From NCBI GenBank assembly GCA_012841375.1, contig DUUV01000081.1:20826-84825 (forward strand): a DNA stretch of 64,000 nt. Reading direction: 5' to 3'. Below the pieces are notes generated by a model, which saw only the letters and a list, made by a program, of their open reading frames with translations, ran no database searches and was not told the origin of the DNA. Shown in pieces: positions 8,293-17,428 of this stretch; positions within the stretch are counted from its first letter, which is position 1; each line of letters opens with the position of its first letter. The position numbers were made by a program, and so were the translations under genes. This DNA is from Candidatus Fermentithermobacillaceae bacterium (GTDB lineage: Bacteria; Bacillota; Sulfobacillia; Fermentithermobacillales; Fermentithermobacillaceae).

Positions 8293-10197
8293 ATGGACTT
8301 CTATTCTTATGGGTTGGCAAGTGAGGAGGGGAATGCTTCAGTGCCGGAAGAGAAGGCTGCTCTAACGTTGGACAGGGAGATCAATTCTGTCCTTGCTACA
8401 GACTGCGGTTCAACCACAACTAAAGCCATTCTTATTGAAAGAGTGGGTGACGAGTATCGTCTTATCGTACGAGGTGAGGCTCCTACAACGGTCGAAGCTC
8501 CGTTCGAGGACGTGACTGCCGGCGCTCGTAACGCTATCCGGGAGGTGGAGGAGCTTACCGGAAAGACTTTTCTGGACGAAGCGGGCGTCATAACTCCCAG
8601 GCGTCCCGACGGGTCCGGAGTTGACATCTATATGTCCACTTCTTCTGCGGGAGGCGGACTACAGATGATGGTTGCCGGGGTGGTCAAGACCATGACCGCC
8701 GAATCGGCCGCCCGAGCCGCTCTTGGCGCAGGCGCCATCGTCATGGATGTCATCTCAGTTGACGACGGGCGAAAACCCCACGAGAAGATCCAAAGGATCA
8801 GACAGCTTCGGCCGGACATGATCCTATTGTCGGGAGGAATCGACGGGGGCACGATCACCCACGTGGTTGAGATCGCAGAGCTTATCTCGGCCGCTGAACC
8901 CAAGCCCAGACTCGGTATTGGGTATAACCTGCCCGTCATCTACGCGGGCAACAAAGACGCCAGGCCCCACATTAAGTCAAGTCTTTCCAAAAAGGTAGAC
9001 CTCAGGATGACTGACAACCTCCGTCCCGTATTGGAGCGAGAGGTACTGGGACCCGCGAGAGAAGAAATTCACAACTTGTTCATGGAACACGTTATGGCTC
9101 AGGCTCCGGGCTACAACAAGCTGATGGCCTGGACCCCCATCCCCATCATGCCGACCCCCGGAGCGGTGGGTATCTGCATGCAGACTGCTTCGAAGGAGTA
9201 TGACCTGTCGGTGATCGGTGTGGACATCGGAGGCGCCACCACCGACGTGTTCTCGGTGTTCGGCGAGTACTTCAACAGAACCGTCTCGGCCAACCTGGGT
9301 ATGAGCTACTCCATCTGCAACGTGCTCTTGGAGACCGGGGTCGCCAACATAATGAGATGGATCCCCTTCGACATCAACGAAGGTGACCTGAGAAACAGGA
9401 TCCGCAACAAGATGATCCGTCCGACCACCATCCCCCAGACTCTGGATGACCTTATAATCGAGCAGGCCATTTCGAGGGAAGCGCTCAGGCTTGCTTTCAT
9501 CCACCACAAGAGTCTGGCCGTCGGACTACGAGGCGTCCACAAGCAGAGGACCATCGGCGACACCTTTGAGCAGACCGGGTCGGGTGAGTCCTATATCGAC
9601 ATGATGGATCTCGGGCTTCTCATCGGTTCAGGTGGCGTCCTTTCACACGCCCCCAGGAGAGCTCAGGCTGCCATGATGATGCTCGACGCATTCCAGCCCG
9701 AGGGTCTCACAATGCTCGCGGTTGACTCAATCTTCATGATGCCCCAGCTCGGAATCCTGTCGACCGTGCATCCCAAGGCCAGCATGCAGGTGTTTGATCG
9801 AGACTGTCTCATCAAACTCGGCTCGGCCATAGCCCCTGCGGGCCCCAACGGTTCCGCGAAGGATGGAGACCCCTGCGTGAAGGTGGAACTTGAGGTGGAT
9901 GGCCAGAAGATTGTGGAAGAAGTCCCTTACGGGTCGATGAAACTCGTCCCCTTGGAGGACGGCAAGAGAGCAAAGGCTATCATCCATCCCTCCAGGCAGT
10001 TCGACGTGGGGAAGGGCTTTGGCCATACTCTAGAGACAACCGTCACCGGCGGAGTCGTCGGACTCACCATCGATGCCCGCGGCCGGGTTTTCAACGTGCC
10101 GGAAGACACGAGTCAGAGGAACAAGAAGCTTGTTGAGTGGTTCACGGCGATGAACCTGTATCCCGCTGAACTGCTCAAGAAATACGCACAGGTGTAA
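8293..10197 (+). CDS. GlmL/MutL-family (glutamate mutase L-like) ASKHA ATPase
   Basis: VLATDCGSTTTKAILIE phosphate-1 motif; VDIGGATTDVFSV; ILLSGGIDGGT; AGNKDAR; alternate start GTG 8341. Confidence 0.85.
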   Translation: MDFYSYGLASEEGNASVPEEKAALTLDREINSVLATDCGSTTTKAILIERVGDEYRLIVRGEAPTTVEAPFEDVTAGARNAIREVEELTGKTFLDEAGVITPRRPDGSGVDIYMSTSSAGGGLQMMVAGVVKTMTAESAARAALGAGAIVMDVISVDDGRKPHEKIQRIRQLRPDMILLSGGIDGGTITHVVEIAELISAAEPKPRLGIGYNLPVIYAGNKDARPHIKSSLSKKVDLRMTDNLRPVLEREVLGPAREEIHNLFMEHVMAQAPGYNKLMAWTPIPIMPTPGAVGICMQTASKEYDLSVIGVDIGGATTDVFSVFGEYFNRTVSANLGMSYSICNVLLETGVANIMRWIPFDINEGDLRNRIRNKMIRPTTIPQTLDDLIIEQAISREALRLAFIHHKSLAVGLRGVHKQRTIGDTFEQTGSGESYIDMMDLGLLIGSGGVLSHAPRRAQAAMMMLDAFQPEGLTMLAVDSIFMMPQLGILSTVHPKASMQVFDRDCLIKLGSAIAPAGPNGSAKDGDPCVKVELEVDGQKIVEEVPYGSMKLVPLEDGKRAKAIIHPSRQFDVGKGFGHTLETTVTGGVVGLTIDARGRVFNVPEDTSQRNKKLVEWFTAMNLYPAELLKKYAQV

Positions 10198-10214
10198 GGG
10201 GGAGGGACAGAGAG

Positions 10215-11336
10215 ATGGCACACGCATATACGCCTGGACTTAAAGTCACAGAAAGGGCCGTAATCCGAAAGACCCGTCGCCTGCCCCTTCTCGGAGAGGT
10301 TCTTGTCGAACAGGGGAAGGCAGTATCTCCGGACACCATTGTGGCCCGGACAGATATCCCGGGAAACCCGCAGACGGTGAACGTCGCTAACTCACTTGGA
10401 GTCGAGCCTGAGGATATCGCTGAATTCATGAAAGTGAAGACGGGAGGCTCTATCAAGAAGGGCGAGATAATGGCAGAGTACAGGTCCTTCTTTGGCCTAT
10501 TCAAGCATACCGTTACCGCGCCTGTCGACGGCGTGGTAGAGATGGTCTCGACGGTCACCGGCCAGGTGACCCTTCGCGAGCCCCCGATCCCGATTCAGGT
10601 CGACGCCTACATCGACGGGATTGTCGAAGAGGTATTGCCGAAGGAAGGCGTCGTCATTCGAACCGAAGGTGCTTTCATCCAGGGCATCTTTGGAGTCGGC
10701 GGCGAGACTCAGGGCGTTATCAGGGTAGCGGTCGACAGCCCCGATGACGTACTGGAGGAGACCCATATAAAGCCCGAGGACAAGGGCAAGGTCATAGTCG
10801 GCGGTTCGCTTGTGACCGCATCAGCCATCCAGAAGGCCGGTGAAGTCGGCGCCCTGGGTATCGTGGCCGGGGGCATCATCGACACCGACCTCATCGCCTA
10901 CCTAGGCCATGACATCGGTGTTGCCATCACCGGACACGAGGATGTGCCGGTTACCGTAATCATCACCGAAGGCTTCGGTAAGATGCGGATGGCCCACCGG
11001 ACCTTCGGACTCCTGAAGAACCTTCAGGGATTCAAGGCTTCCATCAACGGCGCCACCCAGATCCGCGCGGGTGTCATGAGGCCCGAGATTATCGTTGCGG
11101 GTTATCAGCCCAAGGAGGCCGCCCAGGAGCACGACCTTTCACAGGGCCTTGTTCCCGGGACGCCGCTCAGGATCATCCGCGAGCCGTACTTCGGTCAACT
11201 GGCGGAAGTGGTCGATCTCCCGCCTGAGCTGCAGGTCATTGAGACCGAAGCTCACGTGAGGATTCTCCGCGCCAAGCTCGCCGACGGCACGATCGTTACC
11301 GTGCCCCGCGCAAACGTGGAGATCATCGAGGCATAG
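10215..11336 (+). CDS. uncharacterised protein with barrel-sandwich/lipoyl-like and KOW-like segments, downstream of GlmL-like gene
   Basis: HTVTAPVDGVVEMVSTVTGQVTLREPP resembles a biotinyl/lipoyl-like hybrid; conserved-looking GGIIDTDLIAYLGHDIGVAITGHED. Confidence 0.65.
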   Translation: MAHAYTPGLKVTERAVIRKTRRLPLLGEVLVEQGKAVSPDTIVARTDIPGNPQTVNVANSLGVEPEDIAEFMKVKTGGSIKKGEIMAEYRSFFGLFKHTVTAPVDGVVEMVSTVTGQVTLREPPIPIQVDAYIDGIVEEVLPKEGVVIRTEGAFIQGIFGVGGETQGVIRVAVDSPDDVLEETHIKPEDKGKVIVGGSLVTASAIQKAGEVGALGIVAGGIIDTDLIAYLGHDIGVAITGHEDVPVTVIITEGFGKMRMAHRTFGLLKNLQGFKASINGATQIRAGVMRPEIIVAGYQPKEAAQEHDLSQGLVPGTPLRIIREPYFGQLAEVVDLPPELQVIETEAHVRILRAKLADGTIVTVPRANVEIIEA

Positions 11337-11363
11337 AACGCCCTACGCTTCGTTCGTAACACG

Positions 11364-11393
11364 GGACCCGCCTCTCATAGGCGGGTCCTTTTT
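11364..11393 (+). terminator. rho-independent terminator after the GlmL-like cluster
   Basis: GGACCCGCC-TCTCATA-GGCGGGTCC followed by TTTTT; perfect 9-bp stem. Confidence 0.9.
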
Positions 11394-11502
11394 CGGACTC
11401 GCGCCGTCATAGAGGGATAAAATCCCTGCGGAGAGAAAAAAGGTACACTAGTGGGAAGAACAAGTGTCGAAGGATTGACGAGAAGGGAGGCAGAGCGAGA
11501 GC

Positions 11503-12453
11503 ATGGACAAAGACCTCTTGAAAGAGTTCATGGCCGAAGAAGTCATCCCCCTGCGGACCAAGTTCGACGACTACCTCGCTGTTGCCCTGGATGTAAGGAG
11601 AGCGTCCCAGTTCATCTCACCGGCAGAGCTGCCTGATGCCGCTATACTGGGTGCCACCATAGATGATCGCTTCCGGCAGAAGATGTCGGGCCGAAAACTA
11701 CCGGGAGAGTCCCTGGGCGATTTTGTCAAGAACAAGATGGGGAAGTACTGGCGACGAAACCGGGCTCAGGAAGTCCGCTACCGGTTGGACACTTTGAGGG
11801 CCATCTACAAGGACGTGGTGGAAAACTCCCACTCCTTTAAGACCTACATAGGGTGGGCCAAGAGACTCGGCCTTTCATACAAGGAGCTGGAGTCACGGCC
11901 TACAATCCGCGAGATATACCTTTTCAAAGACCCTGAGGTCGCTCGCGAACTGGACGAGCTTCAGGATCTTCGCAAGGACATCAGGTGGGAGAGGATGCGG
12001 TCGGCCGCCGCGAATCAGCCGGGCTACGCCAGAGCGTTTCCCGAAGAACAGACCCCCGCGTTCCTCAAGAAGCTCGGACGCATCTTGGGTTTTCCCTCGT
12101 GCTGCATTGAGCGGTACGCGTTTGATAGAGAGTCGGCGGTCCTTTCGCCGGAACAGCGCGCTTCCGACCAACTCGTGCACCTGGAGGAAGACGAGGAGTG
12201 GAACTCGCGCGCTTACTTCACCAAGGACTTCTTCCCGTGCCAGCCTGATTGCGAGAGCGCCGCTACGATCGGAGACGCGATTTATGAAGCTCTTATGGCC
12301 ATAGACCCGGAGATAGCCCAAGAATACGCGCGCCACTTGTCCGGAAACGTGGAATTGGTGCGCCAGTATCCCGAGATTATCCGGAAGAAGATCGAGGCGC
12401 TGGAGAAAGTGGCGGGCTCGACAAAAACGCAAGAAGGCGATGACGTTGAGTGA
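11503..12453 (+). CDS. DUF483-like protein
   Basis: LGRILGFPSCCIERYAFDRE and FFPCQPDCESA motifs. Confidence 0.55.
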   Translation: MDKDLLKEFMAEEVIPLRTKFDDYLAVALDVRRASQFISPAELPDAAILGATIDDRFRQKMSGRKLPGESLGDFVKNKMGKYWRRNRAQEVRYRLDTLRAIYKDVVENSHSFKTYIGWAKRLGLSYKELESRPTIREIYLFKDPEVARELDELQDLRKDIRWERMRSAAANQPGYARAFPEEQTPAFLKKLGRILGFPSCCIERYAFDRESAVLSPEQRASDQLVHLEEDEEWNSRAYFTKDFFPCQPDCESAATIGDAIYEALMAIDPEIAQEYARHLSGNVELVRQYPEIIRKKIEALEKVAGSTKTQEGDDVE

Positions 12454-13168
12454 CGGCGGCAAGATCGAGCAGCGGCCCCTGTTTGGACCTTTCACCGAGA
12501 CGGTTCCCCAGGGACAAGCACCACTCTTTCCCTCCCGGGGTGAAGCGGCTCGCGAAGTGGTAGAAGCACCAAAGCCGTGCCGGGAGAACGAGTGGTTGGG
12601 GATCTCGCGATTGGACGAGCTTCGCCCCCATATCCTTTCGTGCCGCGCCTGCGGCCTGCGGGACGGCGCCAAAGGAGTGGTTTTCGGCGAAGGCGACCCT
12701 CATGCCCGCATCATGTTTGTGGGGGAGGGGCCCGGCAGGACGGAGGATGAAACCGGAAGGCCTTTTGTCGGGCGCGCAGGGCAACTCCTGGACTACGCAC
12801 TGAAGAGTATCGAGTTCGCACGTCCCGACGTGTTCATAGCGAATATAGTAAAGTGCAGGCCGCCGCAGAACAGGCTCCCGCTTCCTCCTGAGGTGCAGGC
12901 ATGCCTACCAAACCTTAAAGCTCAGATGCGGATACTGAGGCCAAAGATTGTCGTGCTCCTGGGCGCTCTGGCCAGCCAGACTCTGATCCATCCTTCGATC
13001 AGGGTTACCAGAGACCGGGGGAAGTGGTTCACCAAGGAAGGGGTACAATACCTGGTGACATTTCATCCCGCGGCAGTGCTCAGGGACGAGGCCGTTAAGA
13101 AGAGACAGCTATTGGATGACATGAGAAGTCTCAGAGAAAAGTGGGAAGAGATCGGACGTGACAGATGA
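12440..13168 (+). CDS. type-4 (Fe-S) uracil-DNA glycosylase
   Basis: LRPHILSCRACGLRDGAKGVVFGEGDPHARIMFVGEGPGRTEDETGRPFVGRAGQLLD. Confidence 0.92.
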   Translation: MTLSDGGKIEQRPLFGPFTETVPQGQAPLFPSRGEAAREVVEAPKPCRENEWLGISRLDELRPHILSCRACGLRDGAKGVVFGEGDPHARIMFVGEGPGRTEDETGRPFVGRAGQLLDYALKSIEFARPDVFIANIVKCRPPQNRLPLPPEVQACLPNLKAQMRILRPKIVVLLGALASQTLIHPSIRVTRDRGKWFTKEGVQYLVTFHPAAVLRDEAVKKRQLLDDMRSLREKWEEIGRDR

Positions 13169-13634
13169 CGCTCGGGTAGTCGTCCGCCTTGAAAGCCGGG
13201 GACCGGCTGATACGAAGAGGATCGGGAAGGCCATAGGCGATCGTTGTCGCGGCGGAGAGTTGATCTTGCTGAAGGGGCCCTTGGGAGCCGGTAAGACTAC
13301 TCTGGTTCAAGGAATCGCGCAGGGACTCGGCATTGAAGGTCCGGTGCAGAGCCCCAGTTTCGTGCTTGAAAGGATTCACAGGGGCAGGCTTCAGTTAAGG
13401 CACCTGGACCTGTACCGTCTCACGGGAGCCGAGGCTTTGGAATCGGGACTCCTTTCTGAGATGGGAGATGACGACGTTACGGTGATCGAGTGGGGCGAGA
13501 GAGCGGAAGGACTGGTTCAGCCCGACCTTGAGGTCCGTATCGAAGTCACTGATGAAGCCCTGGGACGAAGCATATTGATGGAAGCGGGAAATCCTGTATG
13601 GCAGTCATTCCTTCTTGAGGTACAAGGACGATGA
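13158..13634 (+). CDS. tsaE: tRNA threonylcarbamoyladenosine biosynthesis ATPase TsaE
   Basis: KGPLGAGKTTLVQGIAQGLG, SPSFVLERIHRGRLQLRHLDLYRL, VIEWGE. Confidence 0.94.
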   Translation: MTDDARVVVRLESRGPADTKRIGKAIGDRCRGGELILLKGPLGAGKTTLVQGIAQGLGIEGPVQSPSFVLERIHRGRLQLRHLDLYRLTGAEALESGLLSEMGDDDVTVIEWGERAEGLVQPDLEVRIEVTDEALGRSILMEAGNPVWQSFLLEVQGR

Positions 13635-14389
13635 TGAACGGCGAGTTCACGATCCTGGCCATTGAGACTTCGACATCGCTGATGGGCGCCGCCGTGACGG
13701 TTGGGGAAGAGGTGCTCTCAGAAGGTTTCGTCGACAAACCTAAGGTTCACTCATATAGACTCCTTCCCATGTGTGACCGGGTCTTGAGCGAGGCGAAGGT
13801 AAGTCCTTCTCAGTTGGTCGCAGTGGCCGTATCGGTAGGTCCGGGCTCATTCACCGGCCTTCGGATCGGCTGCGCCACGGCTCAAGGCCTTTCTCATGCC
13901 TGGGGAAAGCGGGTAGTCCCGGTACCGACGTTTTCGGTCCTCGTCGAGCAAGCCATAAGAGAGAACCGGGAGCGAGACCATGAGTTTCACGTGGCCGCAG
14001 TCCAGGGTAGGGCGAAGGCCCAGACAGTGACCGCTCTCTACTCACGAGAGGGTGTTCAGGTGATCCCTCCCGAGGGAAGGTCATTGGAGCGATTCGCCCT
14101 CCAGGTAGCGTCAGCCGTGAGTACCCCCATCATCGTAGTAGGAGACGCGGCTCAGCTGTTCGCGGAGCACGTCGCAGGGGCCGATACCGGTTCCCTCAGA
14201 GATATGGAAGTATCTGCGGTCTCCGAACCGGCACGTCTGCCCTTGCCGGGCATGGTAGGTCGTCTTGCAGCGAGAATGATGAGAGAAGGCTTGTCGGTAG
14301 AGCCCAAAGCGGCTATTCCCCTTTACTACCGGAAGCACCAAGCAGAAGTATTGCTGTCCCAGAAGAAAAATGAAGGGCGAGCGGAGTGA
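13631..14389 (+). CDS. tsaB: tRNA threonylcarbamoyladenosine biosynthesis protein TsaB
   Basis: ILAIETSTSLMGAAV, VSVGPGSFTGLRIGCATAQGL. Confidence 0.94.
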   Translation: MMNGEFTILAIETSTSLMGAAVTVGEEVLSEGFVDKPKVHSYRLLPMCDRVLSEAKVSPSQLVAVAVSVGPGSFTGLRIGCATAQGLSHAWGKRVVPVPTFSVLVEQAIRENRERDHEFHVAAVQGRAKAQTVTALYSREGVQVIPPEGRSLERFALQVASAVSTPIIVVGDAAQLFAEHVAGADTGSLRDMEVSAVSEPARLPLPGMVGRLAARMMREGLSVEPKAAIPLYYRKHQAEVLLSQKKNEGRAE

Positions 14390-14898
14390 ACGCCGTGGAC
14401 TTTGACGTGAGCACCATCAGAATCGAGCCGATGAGTCTTAAGGATCTAGACCGCGTCCTCGAGATCGAGTCACGTTCTTACCAGGCTCCGTGGTCGCGAC
14501 GGGCGTTTGTCTCCGAAGTCACCGACAACAGCTATGCTTATTACTACGTAGCCAAGAAGGGCGACACGATTGTCGGCTATGTCGGTATGTGGATCATCCT
14601 GGAAGAGGCGCACATAACAAACATAGCGGTCGACCCGGACTGGAGGCGGCTTGGAATCGGTCGCTACATGCTGGAAACCATGTTTGACAGGGCGCGGGAA
14701 CACGGCGCCACAAAGATGACACTGGAAGTACGGGTCTCCAATATCACTGCGCAGAACCTCTATAGGAAGCTGGGCTTTGAGGAACGAGGCATCCGCAAAG
14801 GCTATTATACCGATACTCACGAGGACGCCCTCATCATGTGGAAAGAGGACCTCGGGCCCCAGAAGCCCAGGGCGGATCAAGTCAAGTGGATGGTATAG
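14386..14898 (+). CDS. rimI: ribosomal-protein-alanine N-acetyltransferase
   Basis: GNAT fold motifs IAVDPDWRRLGIGRYMLETM, EVRVSNITAQNLYRKLGFEERGIRKGYYTDTHEDALIM. Confidence 0.92.
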   Translation: MNAVDFDVSTIRIEPMSLKDLDRVLEIESRSYQAPWSRRAFVSEVTDNSYAYYYVAKKGDTIVGYVGMWIILEEAHITNIAVDPDWRRLGIGRYMLETMFDRAREHGATKMTLEVRVSNITAQNLYRKLGFEERGIRKGYYTDTHEDALIMWKEDLGPQKPRADQVKWMV

Positions 14899-14959
14899 AC
14901 TTGGCCCAAGGTGTACTCTATGAGGTGCACTCTCAAGACAGGACTTTCGAGGTGGTTTC

Positions 14960-15964
14960 TTGAGGATTCTCGGCATCGATACCTCATGCGATGATACTTC
15001 CTGCGCCGTCGTGGAGGACGGACGCAAGGTACTCTCTAACATCGTTTCATCCCAGGTGGACCTGCACGCCAAGTTCGGAGGCGTTGTCCCTGAGATAGCT
15101 TCCCGCAAACATATGGAGATGATGATACCCGTAGTTGAGGAATGTCTTTCGCAAGCTTCTCTTACTCTCGGGGATCTGGACGGAGTTGCCGTGACTTTCG
15201 GCCCGGGCCTCCTAGGTTCCCTGCTGGTCGGCGTAAGCTACGGCAAGAGCTTGGCCTACGGGTTGGAAGTCCCGCTGGTGGGAGTCCACCACCTGGAAGG
15301 GCATATCTGTGCCAATTTCCTGAGGGACGACCCGCCCCCTTTTCCGCTCCTCAACCTGGTGGCGTCGGGAGGGCATTCGGACCTCATCCTAATGCATGAG
15401 CACGGGGTGTTCTCGGTGTTGGGGGAGACGCTTGACGACGCCGCGGGAGAGGTATTCGACAAGGTGGCCAGGGAACTGGGATTACCGTTCCCCGGCGGCC
15501 CGCACCTTGACAAGATAGCCGACCTTGGTGATGAAGACGAGGTGAAGTTCACCCACCCTAAGATCGCGGGGCACCGGTTCGGCTTCAGTTTCAGCGGCAC
15601 CAAGACGCGGGCGCTTCAAGAGTACCGGAAGCGGGGAGCCTCGCCTGAGAGCGTCCCCCATATCGCCGCCGGGCTCCGGAAGGCCATTGTCAGGGACCTC
15701 CTGTATCACGTCCCGGAGGTAGTCAAGATGACCGGTGCTCGGGCCCTGGCTTTGTCGGGCGGGGTCGCCGCCAACAGCCTCCTCAGGCGGGAGGCCTTGG
15801 CCCTTAGCAGGGAAATGGGCGTTCCTCTCTTCATCCCGCCCAAGGAGTACTGCACGGACAACGGCGCTATGATCGCGTCGGCCGGGTATTTCCGCCTTAT
15901 GGCCGACAAGGTCTCGGGACCGGACTTGAGCGCAGAGGCAAGTCTCCCACTCACTTCATGGTAA
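14960..15964 (+). CDS. tsaD: tRNA N6-adenosine threonylcarbamoyltransferase TsaD
   Basis: ILGIDTSCDDTSCAVVEDG, VPEIASRKHMEMM, GVHHLEGHICAN, SGGVAANSLLRRE. Confidence 0.96.
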   Translation: MRILGIDTSCDDTSCAVVEDGRKVLSNIVSSQVDLHAKFGGVVPEIASRKHMEMMIPVVEECLSQASLTLGDLDGVAVTFGPGLLGSLLVGVSYGKSLAYGLEVPLVGVHHLEGHICANFLRDDPPPFPLLNLVASGGHSDLILMHEHGVFSVLGETLDDAAGEVFDKVARELGLPFPGGPHLDKIADLGDEDEVKFTHPKIAGHRFGFSFSGTKTRALQEYRKRGASPESVPHIAAGLRKAIVRDLLYHVPEVVKMTGARALALSGGVAANSLLRREALALSREMGVPLFIPPKEYCTDNGAMIASAGYFRLMADKVSGPDLSAEASLPLTSW

Positions 15965-15981
15965 GGAAGGTTGTTATCTAG

Positions 15982-17331
15982 TTGAGCCGCGGTAGAACAG
16001 TGAAAAGCGATACCCCGTCCCTCGAGGCCCTTCTCTATCAAGCCATGAAGCGCGGGATCCTGCCCATCACTTCTCTGTGCATCGCAAATTGCGCTTTTTG
16101 CTCCAACAGGTACAACCCGCCGTCCTGTGAAGTGCTGGATATCGGGAGACGCAGCCTGGAGGAGATCAAAGACTCACTCCCTTGGCTTCAGGCAGCCCCC
16201 GGGCCCATCGTCATCGGCGAATCGATCACCAGGATCAACGAAGGAGAGCCTTTGAGCCACCCTGATTTCATGGAGATAGTGAGGTTGGTGAGAGAGGCGT
16301 ATCCGGACCGCGACATCAAGGTGACGACCAACGGTATGCTTCTCACGAGCGAGATGGTGGACTTTCTCTCCGACGCCCGAGTGGGACTCACGGTATCGCT
16401 GAACAGCGTGTCGAAGCGGCAGGTGGTGATGGGTGACCGTGATCCGGAGAAAACTCTCGCCGCGATCGCTTCTCTAAGAGGCAAGGTCGAGTTTGACGGC
16501 AGTATTGTGGCGCTCCCGTTTCTTACCGGGTATCCGGATATCGAACGGTCTGTGAGGTTCCTCAAGGACTCCGGCGCGACCACCGTGAGGCTGCTCCTGC
16601 CGGGGTTTTCGTCACGCCACCCGCTCTATAAGGCTATGCCCAAGGATACTTGGGATAGAGTCCGGGAAATGGCAACCGGGCTGGCTTCCCGTGTCAAGAT
16701 ACCCGTGCTCGCCGATCCCCCCGAGCTCATGGACCTTGACGCCAGGGTTGAATTTGTCCTCCCGAACTCGCCGGCGGCGCGGGCCGGACTTCTCGCAGGA
16801 GATCACATAGTAAAGGTCGCCGGCAAAGACGTATTCTCGCGGAAGGATGCCTTCCAGAGAGTCTACGAGAGAGAAAACCCCGTGGTCACCGTCTTTCGGG
16901 AGGGCCTCATCGAATTCAGGGTATCCAAGAAGAGGGGGGCGTCTCCGGGGTTCATAACATACGAGGACCTAGACCCTGTGGAGTACCTCAACTGGGAGCG
17001 CGCCTCCGGGGTGTCCAAGGGGCGAGACGCAGTAGTGCTCACGTCAAGGCCCGCCAAGAAGCTTATTGAGGCAGCCCTCAAGAGGCGGGGCCTGGAGGCA
17101 CGCGTCGTGACTGTCCGGTCTTACTTCTTTGGAGGCAACATCCAGGTCGCCGGTCTCCTCACGGTTAGGGATTTCCTCGCTGCTTACCGGAGGGCTTTTC
17201 GCGGAGGCGACAAGCCGTACTCAGTGACCCTTCCTGCCCGCGCCTTCGACAACTGGGGCCGTGATCTGGAGGGAGTCCACTTTCGCGCTTTCTCCCAGGA
17301 GACCGGAGTGCCTGTAATACTGGCAGGGTGA
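15982..17331 (+). CDS. radical SAM protein with PDZ domain and DUF512-like C-terminus
   Basis: CIANCAFC (Cx3Cx2C); PDZ-like EFVLPNSPAARAGLLAGDHIVKVAGKDV; YFFGGNIQVAGLLTVRDFL resembles the DUF512 C-terminus; TTG start. Confidence 0.75.
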   Translation: MSRGRTVKSDTPSLEALLYQAMKRGILPITSLCIANCAFCSNRYNPPSCEVLDIGRRSLEEIKDSLPWLQAAPGPIVIGESITRINEGEPLSHPDFMEIVRLVREAYPDRDIKVTTNGMLLTSEMVDFLSDARVGLTVSLNSVSKRQVVMGDRDPEKTLAAIASLRGKVEFDGSIVALPFLTGYPDIERSVRFLKDSGATTVRLLLPGFSSRHPLYKAMPKDTWDRVREMATGLASRVKIPVLADPPELMDLDARVEFVLPNSPAARAGLLAGDHIVKVAGKDVFSRKDAFQRVYERENPVVTVFREGLIEFRVSKKRGASPGFITYEDLDPVEYLNWERASGVSKGRDAVVLTSRPAKKLIEAALKRRGLEARVVTVRSYFFGGNIQVAGLLTVRDFLAAYRRAFRGGDKPYSVTLPARAFDNWGRDLEGVHFRAFSQETGVPVILAG

Positions 17332-17428
17332 AGCCGGTTACCACCATTCTCCAAATCCGAGCCTGACGGCAGGACTATTTCGAGACTCCAAAGAATAGTT
17401 CACGGCATCCTGAAAACGTTCTTCTGTA

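Noticed and set aside
17375-17405. Inverted repeat GGACTATT...AATAGTTC upstream of the first M42 gene
   Set aside because: Only 7 of 8 matched positions with an arbitrary spacer and no promoter nearby; not significant by eye.
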